From: Rhodoferax sp.
GTDB taxonomy: Bacteria > Pseudomonadota > Gammaproteobacteria > Burkholderiales > Burkholderiaceae
DNA length: 8,374 bases
Direction: 5' to 3'
Assembly (NCBI GenBank): GCA_020048295.1
Contig: JAIFMT010000025.1
Location: 1 to 8,374, forward strand
The notes under the pieces are model-generated. The model was not told the origin of the DNA. It saw only the letters and a program-made list of their open reading frames with translations, and made no database searches. Shown here piece by piece: positions 1 to 6,289 of this stretch. How positions within the stretch are numbered: position 1 is the stretch's first letter; the number at the start of each line of letters is the position of its first letter. The position numbers and the translations under genes were made by a program.

Positions 1-371
1 GTACCGGCCGTCGCAAATCGAGCGTCGCCCGTGTTTTCCTGAAAAAAGGCTCTGGCCAGATCGTCGTCAACGGCAAAGCCATTGACAACTTCTTTGGTCG
101 TGCCACTTCGATCATGATCTGCAAGCAACCGCTGTTGCTGACCAACCACGCCGAAACCTTTGACATCATGGTCAATGTGGCCGGTGGTGGCGAGTCGGGT
201 CAAGCCGGTGCGGTGCGCCACGGCATTACCCGTGCCTTGATTGACTACGACGCCACGCTCAAGCCGCAGCTCAGCCAGGCTGGCTTTGTGACGCGCGACG
301 CGCGTGAAGTGGAACGTAAGAAGGTCGGTTTGCACGGTGCTCGCCGTCGCAAGCAGTTCAGCAAGCGTTAA
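1..371 (+). CDS. rpsI: 30S ribosomal protein S9, 3' part
   Basis: S9 (uS9) is a small-subunit ribosomal protein whose C-terminal tail reaches the P-site tRNA. The reading frame is open from base 3, with bases 1-2 the end of a glycine codon. It shows 122 residues beginning [12 protein letters not shown] and ending in the classic basic tail with [19 protein letters not shown]. The internal [19 protein letters not shown] segment is the family signature. S9 is normally about 130 residues, so only some 7-8 N-terminal residues lie outside the window. The ATG at 114 is internal and is not the start. rplM (L13) normally sits directly upstream and would be expected just outside the window. A hairpin follows the stop at 369-371. 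Confidence 0.98.
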   Translation, partial: TGRRKSSVARVFLKKGSGQIVVNGKAIDNFFGRATSIMICKQPLLLTNHAETFDIMVNVAGGGESGQAGAVRHGITRALIDYDATLKPQLSQAGFVTRDAREVERKKVGLHGARRRKQFSKR

Positions 372-392
372 TTTCGCTGGTTTCGACTCTTT

Positions 393-430
393 CAGCCGCC
401 CGAATGCAAGTTCTGGCGGCTGTTTGCATT
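393..430 (+). terminator. Probable terminator after rpsI
   Basis: A perfect 8-bp inverted repeat, CAGCCGCC (393-400) and GGCGGCTG (415-422), is separated by a 14-base loop and starts 22 bases after the rpsI stop. A T-rich stretch (TTT, then a run of five T at 429-433) follows. The G between the T runs and the large loop make it weaker than a textbook rho-independent terminator. It may only attenuate read-through into the next gene, which begins 30 bases further on. Confidence 0.6.
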
Positions 431-459
431 TTTGAATTTCGCACAGATGGCCTGAGCCG

Positions 460-1203
460 ATGAGACTGCGTTTGCTGCTGCGGCGTTTGACCGTGAGTGC
501 GCCGCGCATGGCGGTGCGCAGTGCGCTGCCCTGGCCGCTGCGCTGGGCTGCATTGGCTGTTATGGCTGGGTTTTGCGCGGCCATTGGCCTGTGGGCGTTT
601 GAGTTTGGCAAAGACATCGCCGGGCTTGACCGGGGCAGCCAGGAGCAGTTGCAGCAATTGCAGACCCAGGTAGCGAGCTTGCGTGAGCAGCTGGAACAGG
701 TGACTGGGGAGCGCAACCAGGCGCAGTTGGTGGCCAACACCGTCAATACGGTTCTCACCACCGACAAAGCGACGCAAGAGAAATTGCTGGCCCAAAACAG
801 ACAACTTGAAGCCGACAACCAGCGTCTGAAAGACGACCTGGGTTTTTTTGAACGGCTGATACCGGCCGCGACGAATGGCACCAAGACAAGTCCGTTGGCG
901 ATTCGCAGCCTCCAGGCCGAAAAGACCGCTGCTGGCGGGATCAGATGGCAGATCCTGGTGATGCAGGCCATGCGCAATCCGGTAGAGTTCAATGGCCAGC
1001 TTGAAGTGACTTTTACTGGTTTGGCCCATGGAAAACCCTGGACAGGTGCGCTGCCGGAAGGTCCTCTGCCCATGCAAGTGAAGCAATATGGCCGCTTAGG
1101 GGGTGAATATCTGCCCCCTGCGCAGGTGCAGGTCAAGAGTATCAGTGTCAGCGTGCATGACGGTCATGCCGTCAAAATTGAACGCAGTAGTCCAATTCAG
1201 TGA
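460..1203 (+). CDS. DUF6776-like membrane protein with coiled coil
   Basis: This 247-residue protein has no established function; I place it in the DUF6776 family from its architecture and its position after rpsI, not from a search. A basic N-terminus (six Arg in the first 20 residues) precedes one hydrophobic segment at about residues 28-47, so the C-terminal part probably lies in the periplasm. Residues about 58-131 are rich in Gln, Glu, Leu and Lys in a heptad-like pattern, with repeated LQQLQ and REQLEQ stretches, and should form a coiled coil. Residues about 145-247 look like a compact beta-rich domain containing FNGQLEVTFTG and QVKSISVSVHD. The ATG at 460 lacks a good Shine-Dalgarno; ATG 508 is an in-frame alternative but leaves fewer positive charges before the membrane segment. 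A bactofilin gene follows 48 bases downstream, and a partnership with it is plausible but unproven. Confidence 0.8.
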   Translation: MRLRLLLRRLTVSAPRMAVRSALPWPLRWAALAVMAGFCAAIGLWAFEFGKDIAGLDRGSQEQLQQLQTQVASLREQLEQVTGERNQAQLVANTVNTVLTTDKATQEKLLAQNRQLEADNQRLKDDLGFFERLIPAATNGTKTSPLAIRSLQAEKTAAGGIRWQILVMQAMRNPVEFNGQLEVTFTGLAHGKPWTGALPEGPLPMQVKQYGRLGGEYLPPAQVQVKSISVSVHDGHAVKIERSSPIQ

Positions 1204-1251
1204 AGCTTGAGTCAGCTCCATCGCTCATTTTTTTTCGAGGCAAGGCGCTTT

Positions 1252-1656
1252 ATGTTCAACAAAAAGAAGCAACCCCCCATCAAGAGCCTGGTGGCACACG
1301 GCTGCCAGGTCAAAGGCGACATCCGTTTTAGCGATGGCTTGCGACTTGATGGCGAACTGATCGGCAACTTGACCGGGCAGGCGGAGCGGCCGAGCATTCT
1401 GGTGATCTCCGAGACGGCCTGCGTCACCGGTGACATCGAGGCTGACCACATCATCGTCAACGGGCAGGTGAATGGTCCGGTGCATGCGCGCGTCATGCTT
1501 GAATTGCAGCCGAAAGCCAAAATTACCGGCGACGTGACCTATAAGTTGCTGGAAATGCATCAGGGTGCCATGGTTGCAGGCAGGCTTTGTCCGATCGTGG
1601 CATCCGCCCGGACCGAAGATAAGCCCACACTGAAACTGGCGGCAAATAACCAGTGA
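1252..1656 (+). CDS. Bactofilin (polymer-forming cytoskeletal protein)
   Basis: Bactofilins self-assemble without nucleotides into filaments on the inner membrane and position cell-wall enzymes or other proteins. From ATG 1252 the product is 134 residues. Residues about 12-115 form the short beta-helix core with repeated small-hydrophobic/glycine strands such as GCQVKGDIRF, GLRLDGELIGNL, ACVTGDIEADHIIVNGQV and AKITGDVTYKLL. The frame is open upstream to a TTG at 1207, but ATG 1252 is preferred. It follows the purine-rich GAGGCAAGG and gives the N-terminus MFNKKK, which resembles the short membrane-targeting peptide (MF followed by Lys) known from bactofilins such as Caulobacter BacA. The tail after about residue 115 is short and polar. 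The gene lies between the coiled-coil membrane protein gene and erpA. Confidence 0.93.
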   Translation: MFNKKKQPPIKSLVAHGCQVKGDIRFSDGLRLDGELIGNLTGQAERPSILVISETACVTGDIEADHIIVNGQVNGPVHARVMLELQPKAKITGDVTYKLLEMHQGAMVAGRLCPIVASARTEDKPTLKLAANNQ

Positions 1657-1713
1657 CGCAATTTCCGACTCTTTTGCTGTAGCATTTAGCCACTTAACTT
1701 ACCGGAGACAACC

Positions 1714-2079
1714 ATGAGCGCCGTAGCCGAAAACATTCAGACTGAAATGCCCGATCCCATCCTGTTCACCGACAGCGCAGCTGCCAAGGTGGCAGATTTG
1801 ATCGCCGAAGAAGGTAATCCCGACCTCAAATTGCGTGTGTTTGTGCAAGGCGGCGGTTGCTCGGGCTTTCAGTATGGTTTTACTTTTGATGAAATCACCA
1901 ATGACGATGACACTGTGATGTCCAAGAACGGCGTGTCGTTGTTGATCGATGCGATGAGCTACCAGTACCTGGTGGGCGCTGAAATTGACTACAAGGAAGA
2001 CTTGCAGGGCGCCCAGTTTGTCATCAAGAACCCCAATGCGACCACCACTTGTGGCTGCGGTTCCAGCTTTTCTGCCTGA
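1714..2079 (+). CDS. erpA: Iron-sulfur cluster insertion protein ErpA
   Basis: ErpA is an A-type carrier that receives Fe-S clusters from the scaffold machinery and passes them to target enzymes, including those of isoprenoid synthesis. The product is 121 residues. The three cluster ligands are present: Cys49 in the [11 protein letters not shown] motif, and Cys113 and Cys115 in the C-terminal TTCGCGSSF motif. Length and motif spacing are normal for the family (E. coli ErpA is 114 residues). A good ribosome-binding site, GGAGA at 1704-1708, sits 5 bases before ATG. In other Burkholderiales erpA is also found close to rplM-rpsI, which supports ErpA over its paralogue IscA; no isc genes are seen here. 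A 57-base gap separates it from the bactofilin gene, and no promoter there is convincing. Confidence 0.95.
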   Translation: MSAVAENIQTEMPDPILFTDSAAAKVADLIAEEGNPDLKLRVFVQGGGCSGFQYGFTFDEITNDDDTVMSKNGVSLLIDAMSYQYLVGAEIDYKEDLQGAQFVIKNPNATTTCGCGSSFSA

Positions 2080-2275
2080 ATTTCGCCAAACAACGCGAAA
2101 CCGTTCGACAAGACGGCATTTTCGTCCCGAGAAGCACAGGGCAGTCTTGGGGTCGGGCTTGTTGCTGCTTCTTCAGGCAGCGTTGTGACTGGTCTGGCGC
2201 AATGAGCCATTTCCTGCTGATTTGCGCTGGGCGGTATTTTGTTTCCTTGAAATTCCCGCCTCAAACGGGCGCGAA

Positions 2276-2863
2276 ATGATAGATTCCAAAACTGAAATTG
2301 CGGCGCTGGCGGCCCGTCTGGTGGTCGAGGAGGGGCTGGAATATGGCCCGGCCAAACGGCGCGCAGCAGAAGCCCTGGGCCTGCGCAAGACCTTGCCAGG
2401 CAATGCCGAAATTGAGGATGCAGTGCGCGACTACATTGCGGTGTTTTGTGCTGAGACGCAGCCGCTTGAACTCTTGGCCTTGCGCCGTCTGGCTTTGATC
2501 TGGATGGAACGGATGTCGGATTTTCGTCCGTATTTGGGCGGTGCTGTCTGGCATGGCACGGCCACACGGCTGTCTGACATTTATCTTCAATTGTTTTGTG
2601 ATGACAGCAAGGCTGCAGAAATAGCTTTGATTGACTGGCGCGTCAAGTATGTGGCCCGTAGCGTGAGTGGCTTTCAGGGCGAAACAGTCGATGCCTTGAG
2701 CGTACACGCGTTGTGTGCGGATTTGCAGGAGGAAATTGGTGTTCATATGATGATTTATGACTTTGATGATGTGCGTGGTGCGCTCAAACCCGATGCCAAA
2801 GGGCGTCTGCCGCGCGGCGATGTCCAGGCATTGCGCCGCTTGCTCGGTGAGGTGGCTGCTTGA
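2276..2863 (+). CDS. Conserved hypothetical protein, possible degenerate nucleotidyltransferase fold
   Basis: I do not recognise a proven function. From ATG 2276 the product is 195 residues and soluble, with no signal or membrane segment. Residues 1-80 look mostly helical, including LAARLVVEEGLEYGPAKRRA. Residues 88-107 (start GGAVWHGTATRLSDI) resemble the G-S/A...G-T-A...S-D-I-D-L loop of DNA polymerase beta-like nucleotidyltransferases. Residues 153-166 (EIGVHMMIYDFDDV) resemble a later beta strand of that fold. The usual second catalytic Asp is Tyr103 here, so activity is doubtful. I recall homologues in Burkholderiales databases labelled UDP-N-acetylmuramate--alanine ligase, but no Mur-ligase ATP site is visible and the length is far too short. 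The frame extends upstream to TTG 2222, but ATG 2276 gives a more plausible N-terminus; neither start has a strong ribosome site. The stop overlaps the next gene's TTG start, so the two are probably translated together. Confidence 0.75.
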   Translation: MIDSKTEIAALAARLVVEEGLEYGPAKRRAAEALGLRKTLPGNAEIEDAVRDYIAVFCAETQPLELLALRRLALIWMERMSDFRPYLGGAVWHGTATRLSDIYLQLFCDDSKAAEIALIDWRVKYVARSVSGFQGETVDALSVHALCADLQEEIGVHMMIYDFDDVRGALKPDAKGRLPRGDVQALRRLLGEVAA

Positions 2864-3402
2864 GCGCCGGTGCGGGCTCGCGGCGTGGCTGGCTCGCTGC
2901 GGCAGTGGGTGTGGCGGTGGCGGCCGGCGGTGCGGGAATGATCTTGCGGCGCAACCAGCAGCAGCCACGTGAACTGACCGAAGCCGAAAAGGCGATCTGG
3001 CAGCATGAGTTCACCCAGCCTGATGGGGGCTTACTCAAAATGTCAGGCTTCAAAGGCCGGCCACTGGTGCTTAACTTCTGGGCCACCTGGTGTCCGCCCT
3101 GTATTGCTGAGCTGCCGTTATTGAGTGCTTTTTTTACTGAAAACAAGTCCAAAAGCTGGCAAGTTCTGGGTTTGGCAGTTGATCAGGTGGTGCCGGTGCA
3201 GCGCTTTCTGGCGCAGACACCGCTGTCTTTTCCAGTAGCGTTGGCCGGTTTCCCCGGGGTTGAATTGAGCCGCTTGTTAGGCAATTTGTCGGGTGGTCTG
3301 CCTTTTACCGTGGTATTTGATGCGGCTGGTAGCGTGCAACACCGTAAAATGGGTCGGCTGTCGAGCGCCGACTTGCAAGCCTGGGAGACCTTGCAAGGTT
3401 GA
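2860..3402 (+). CDS. TlpA/ResA-like membrane-anchored thioredoxin
   Basis: This is a thiol-disulfide oxidoreductase of the TlpA/ResA/DsbE group, which reduces or exchanges disulfides outside the cytoplasm, often for cytochrome c maturation. The 180-residue product has an N-terminal signal anchor (residues about 8-30, Arg-Arg then an Ala/Val/Gly-rich stretch). A thioredoxin domain spans about 55-178. The active site is WCPPC with Cys78 and Cys81, inside LNFWATWCPPCIAELPLL, and the cis-proline is Pro148 in GGLPFT. The start is TTG 2860, whose last two bases are shared with the upstream TGA stop (TTGA). GAGGTG at 2849-2854 provides a ribosome site 5 bases before it. The only later in-frame alternatives (GTG around residue 17) would cut into the membrane segment. 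No cytochrome-maturation genes are in view, so the substrate is unknown. Confidence 0.92.
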   Translation: MSAGAGSRRGWLAAAVGVAVAAGGAGMILRRNQQQPRELTEAEKAIWQHEFTQPDGGLLKMSGFKGRPLVLNFWATWCPPCIAELPLLSAFFTENKSKSWQVLGLAVDQVVPVQRFLAQTPLSFPVALAGFPGVELSRLLGNLSGGLPFTVVFDAAGSVQHRKMGRLSSADLQAWETLQG

Positions 3403-3428
3403 ATTGCGTGCTTATCGCGCTGTAGAAT
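3399..3428 (+). promoter_or_regulatory. Candidate sigma-70 promoter for accBC
   Basis: TTGAAT (3399-3404, 4 of 6 matches to the -35 consensus) is followed after 18 bases by TAGAAT (3423-3428, 5 of 6 matches to the -10 consensus). It starts at the tlpA stop and leaves a leader of roughly 85-90 bases before accB. This is a motif match only; the start site is not known. A second, poorer pair (TTGACA 3471-3476 with CATAAC 3492-3497, spacing 15) lies further downstream. Confidence 0.4.
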
Positions 3429-3470
3429 GCAGCGTTTTAAGACCTTTTGTCGTCATAAAATTGGAAAATA

Positions 3471-3486
3471 TTGACATTTAAGTCAA
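3471..3486. promoter_or_regulatory. Inverted repeat in the accB leader, possible operator
   Basis: TTGACATTTAAGTCAA is an inverted repeat with perfect 5-bp arms (TTGAC and GTCAA) around a 6-base AT-rich centre, located 37 bases before the accB ATG. Its left arm contains an exact -35 consensus TTGACA, so a protein bound here could block or modulate a promoter. The spacing and AT-rich centre fit a dimeric helix-turn-helix regulator, but the binding protein is unknown. The stem could also form in RNA, though it would be weak. Confidence 0.35.
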
Positions 3487-3522
3487 TTTGGCATAACAGC
3501 CCCACCATTCGCTGGAACTCTC

Positions 3523-3981
3523 ATGGACCTTAGAAAACTCAAAACCCTGATTGACCTGGTATCAGAGTCAAACGTCTCGGAACTTGAAATTACCGAAGCC
3601 GAAGGCAAGGTACGCATCGTCAAAGGTAGCGCTGTCGCGATGATGCCCCAATACGTGCAAACCAGTGCGCCAGTGGCTGCCATGCCGATCCCCGCGGTAT
3701 CTGCAGCAGCACCGGATATGGCCGCCCCTGCGGTTGTCGCAGAAACAGGCCATACCACCAAGTCGCCAATGGTTGGCACGTTCTACCGTTCAGCTTCGCC
3801 GGGCGCCAAAGCATTTGTCGAGGTCGGTGATGCGGTGAAAGAGGGCGACACCATTTGCATCATCGAAGCGATGAAAATTCTCAATGAGATCGAGGCCGAC
3901 AAGACCGGCACCATCAAGCGGATTCTGTGTGAAAACGGACAAGCGGTGGAATACGGCCAGCCCCTGTTCATCATTGAGTGA
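3523..3981 (+). CDS. accB: Biotin carboxyl carrier protein of acetyl-CoA carboxylase
   Basis: AccB carries the biotin that AccC carboxylates and the AccA-AccD carboxyltransferase unloads onto acetyl-CoA, giving malonyl-CoA for fatty-acid synthesis in the cytoplasm. The 152-residue product has three parts: a conserved N-terminal region ([13 protein letters not shown], residues 1-35), an Ala/Pro-rich flexible linker (about 45-77) and a C-terminal biotinyl domain (about 78-152). The biotin attachment site is Lys118 in EAMK, and the family thumb and strand signature [16 protein letters not shown] precedes it. Length matches the family (E. coli 156). The ribosome site is weak (TGGAA around 3513). 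accC follows after 15 bases. In many Burkholderiales aroQ precedes accB, as far as I recall; here tlpA does. Confidence 0.97.
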   Translation: MDLRKLKTLIDLVSESNVSELEITEAEGKVRIVKGSAVAMMPQYVQTSAPVAAMPIPAVSAAAPDMAAPAVVAETGHTTKSPMVGTFYRSASPGAKAFVEVGDAVKEGDTICIIEAMKILNEIEADKTGTIKRILCENGQAVEYGQPLFIIE

Positions 3982-3996
3982 GCGCGGGCAATTTCC

Positions 3997-5346
3997 ATGT
4001 TTAAAAAAATTCTGGTTGCCAATCGGGGTGAGATTGCGTTGCGAATTCAGCGCGCCTGCCGTGAGTTGGGCATCAAGGCTGTGATGGTGTACTCGGAAGC
4101 CGACCGCGATGCCAAGTATGTCAAATTAGCGGAAGAAGCGGTGTGTATTGGTCCGGCACCGTCAGCGGGCAGTTACCTGAATATGCCCGCCATTATTTCT
4201 GCGGCTGAAGTTACCGATGCCGAGGCGATACACCCGGGCTATGGTTTCTTGAGCGAGAACGCCGACTTTGCCGAACGGGTTGAGCGAAGCGGGTTTCAGT
4301 TTATTGGACCTACCCCTGAGTCCATTCGGATCATGGGCGACAAGGTGTCTGCCAAGCAGGCGATGATCAAGGCCGGCGTGCCCTGTGTGCCTGGCTCTGA
4401 GGGCGAGTTGCCGGACGACCCGGTGCAGATCAAGCGGATCGCCAAAAGCATTGGTTATCCGGTGATCATCAAGGCCGCCGGTGGCGGTGGTGGGCGTGGC
4501 ATGCGGGTGGTACACACCGAGGCGGCGCTGATCAACGCCGTGGCGATGACCAAAAACGAGGCCGGCGCGGCGTTTGGCAATCCGGCGGTGTATATGGAGA
4601 AGTTTCTCCAGAATCCGCGCCACATCGAGATTCAAATCCTTGCCGACAAGTACCGCAATGCGGTGTATCTGGGCGAGCGCGATTGCTCCATGCAGCGGCG
4701 GCATCAGAAAATCATTGAAGAAGCGCCCGCGCCGGGCATTTTGCGCAAGGTCATTGACCGGGTGGGCGACCGTTGCGTGGCAGCGTGCAAAAAGATTGGT
4801 TATCGGGGTGCCGGCACCTTTGAGTTTCTGTATGAAGACGGCGAGTTTTACTTCATCGAGATGAATACACGGGTACAGGTCGAGCATCCGGTCACAGAAA
4901 TGACCACCGGTATCGACATTGTCAAAACGCAAATCATGGTCGCTGCTGGTGAAAAGCTACCATTTACCCAGCGCCAGATCCAGATTCGGGGCCATGCCAT
5001 TGAGTGCCGCCTGAACGCCGAAGACTCCTACAAGTTCATTCCATCGCCCGGGCGCATCACCATGTGGCACGCACCCGGTGGGCCAGGCGTGCGGGTGGAC
5101 TCGCATGTCTATACCAACTACTTTGTGCCGCCCAACTACGACTCGATGATTGGCAAAATTATTTGCCATGGCGACACCCGTGAACAGGCGTTGGCGCGCA
5201 TGCGCACTGCCCTGGGCGAGACGGTGGTAGAGGGTATCAACACCAATATCGCGTTGCATCGTGAATTGATGATCGATGCCAAGTTCATGTCGGGTGGCAC
5301 CAACATCCACTACCTGGAAGGCTGGCTGGCCGATCACGCCCGCTAA
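3997..5346 (+). CDS. accC: Acetyl-CoA carboxylase, biotin carboxylase subunit
   Basis: AccC uses ATP and bicarbonate to carboxylate the biotin on AccB, the first half-reaction of acetyl-CoA carboxylase. The product is 449 residues, the family's usual length (E. coli 449), and starts with the typical [17 protein letters not shown]. The N-terminal domain (about 1-115), ATP-grasp domain (about 116-330) and C-terminal domain are all complete. Residues known from the E. coli enzyme are at the same numbers: Lys116, Lys159, the glycine loop at 162-168, His209, Lys238, Glu276, Glu288, Asn290, Arg292, Gln294, Glu296 and Arg338. The gene is very probably co-transcribed with accB (15-base gap) and with prmA (12-base gap). 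The ribosome site is weak, which suggests partly coupled translation. I see no disruption. Confidence 0.98.
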   Translation: MFKKILVANRGEIALRIQRACRELGIKAVMVYSEADRDAKYVKLAEEAVCIGPAPSAGSYLNMPAIISAAEVTDAEAIHPGYGFLSENADFAERVERSGFQFIGPTPESIRIMGDKVSAKQAMIKAGVPCVPGSEGELPDDPVQIKRIAKSIGYPVIIKAAGGGGGRGMRVVHTEAALINAVAMTKNEAGAAFGNPAVYMEKFLQNPRHIEIQILADKYRNAVYLGERDCSMQRRHQKIIEEAPAPGILRKVIDRVGDRCVAACKKIGYRGAGTFEFLYEDGEFYFIEMNTRVQVEHPVTEMTTGIDIVKTQIMVAAGEKLPFTQRQIQIRGHAIECRLNAEDSYKFIPSPGRITMWHAPGGPGVRVDSHVYTNYFVPPNYDSMIGKIICHGDTREQALARMRTALGETVVEGINTNIALHRELMIDAKFMSGGTNIHYLEGWLADHAR

Positions 5347-5358
5347 GGCTGACACACC

Positions 5359-6261
5359 ATGTTTGAACTGCGCCTGATGTGCCCAGAAGATCGGTTGGAA
5401 ACGCTCAGCGAGGCACTTGATGCGCTGGATGCCCTGAGCGTCAGCGTGGAGGATGCCGACGCGCAAACCGATGCCGAGCAGGCGTTGTTTGGTGAGCCAG
5501 GCATGCCACCTCCCAAAGAAGGCTGGCAGCGCTCGCGCGTGTTGGCACTGTACGCGCAGCAGGAGCAGGCACAGGAGTCGCTGCGCTTGCTGCAGGCACA
5601 GGATTTTTTCACTGGCTGCCAGCTGCTGGGTATTGACGAAGTGCCAGAGCAGGATTGGGTTCGCCTGACGCAGTCGCAGTTTGCGCCGGTTGAGATCACG
5701 CCCAAGTTCTGGATAGTGCCCACCTGGCATGAGCCGCCTGCCCAGGCTTGTGTGGTGATCCGCCTTGACCCTGGCTTGGCCTTTGGTACCGGCACGCATC
5801 CGACGACCCGCATGTGTTTGCGCTGGATTGCCGCGTCGGATGCCAGGACAGGCTCGAACCGCATCGCGCAATCGCGTGTCCTCGACTACGGTTGTGGTTC
5901 CGGAATTTTGGCCATTGGCGCGGCCAAATTTGGTGCGCTGCAGGTCGATGCCGTTGACATTGACCCGGCAGCGGTGGATTCGGCGCAACGCAATGCGCAG
6001 GCTAACCAGGTGGTCATGCGCACCGGTCTGCCAGAGTTGGCAGACGGGGCATATCAGGTGGTTTTGGCCAATATTCTGGCCAGTCCGCTCAAGGTGTTGG
6101 CACCCTTGTTATCGTCGCATGTCGCACCGGGTGGCTCACTGGTATTGGCGGGCATTCTGGCGCGCCAAGCAGATGAGCTCACACAGGCCTATAGGCCGTA
6201 CTGCAGGCTGCAGGTGACAGACAGCGAAGATGGCTGGATTTTGATGACGGCTTCGCGCTGA
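5359..6261 (+). CDS. prmA: Ribosomal protein L11 methyltransferase
   Basis: PrmA adds methyl groups from S-adenosylmethionine to ribosomal protein L11. The 300-residue product has the two-domain layout of the family: an N-terminal L11-recognition domain (about 1-105) and a class I methyltransferase domain. Visible signatures are WHEPP (123-127), the conserved GLAFGTGTHPTT (139-150), the SAM-binding glycine motif DYGCGSG (176-182), the acidic DIDPAA (200-205) and LANILASPL (236-244). The N-terminal part is Asp/Glu/Ala-rich and about as long as in related Burkholderiales proteins. prmA following accBC is a common order in betaproteobacteria. It starts 12 bases after accC with only a poor ribosome site, consistent with read-through from the acc transcript. 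Confidence 0.96.
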   Translation: MFELRLMCPEDRLETLSEALDALDALSVSVEDADAQTDAEQALFGEPGMPPPKEGWQRSRVLALYAQQEQAQESLRLLQAQDFFTGCQLLGIDEVPEQDWVRLTQSQFAPVEITPKFWIVPTWHEPPAQACVVIRLDPGLAFGTGTHPTTRMCLRWIAASDARTGSNRIAQSRVLDYGCGSGILAIGAAKFGALQVDAVDIDPAAVDSAQRNAQANQVVMRTGLPELADGAYQVVLANILASPLKVLAPLLSSHVAPGGSLVLAGILARQADELTQAYRPYCRLQVTDSEDGWILMTASR

Positions 6262-6289
6262 CGCCTTCCCGCGAAAGAACACCTCCCTT

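Noticed and set aside
403..430. Alternative pairing AATGCA with TGCATT across the rpsI terminator hairpin, as in a pseudoknot or switch
   Set aside because: The 2-base connecting loop could not span the 8-bp stem, so a pseudoknot is sterically unlikely, and a 6-bp AT-rich alternative helix would not compete with the GC-rich stem.
358..1086. Minus-strand open frame of 242 codons opposite the DUF6776-like gene
   Set aside because: Low-complexity Gln/Arg/His-rich translation, no ribosome site, and it crosses the rpsI terminator; a shadow of the real gene.
1208..1235. Possible terminator before the bactofilin gene (TGAG/CTCA followed by eight T)
   Set aside because: The stem is only 4 bp with a 12-base loop, too weak to support despite the T-run.
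1207..1251. Upstream extension of the bactofilin from TTG 1207
   Set aside because: It would add 15 residues before the MFNKKK start, has no ribosome site, and begins 4 bases after the previous stop; the T-run at 1228-1235 also suggests non-coding spacer.
1657..1713. Promoter for erpA around TAGCAT (1680-1685)
   Set aside because: A -10-like box is present but no -35-like sequence at 16-18 bases spacing; not supported well enough.
2081..2100. Hairpin TTTCGC/GCGAAA right after the erpA stop
   Set aside because: A 6-bp stem with an 8-base loop and no T-tract; too weak for an intrinsic terminator call.
2261..2968. Minus-strand open frame of 235 codons opposite the hypothetical and tlpA genes
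   Set aside because: It spans the junction of two real overlapping genes and shows no recognisable domain.
4957..5988. Long minus-strand open frame (343 codons) across the end of accC and most of prmA
   Set aside because: It lies opposite two intact conserved genes and its translation is rich in Arg, His and Gln without any domain, as expected of the antisense frame of GC-rich coding DNA.
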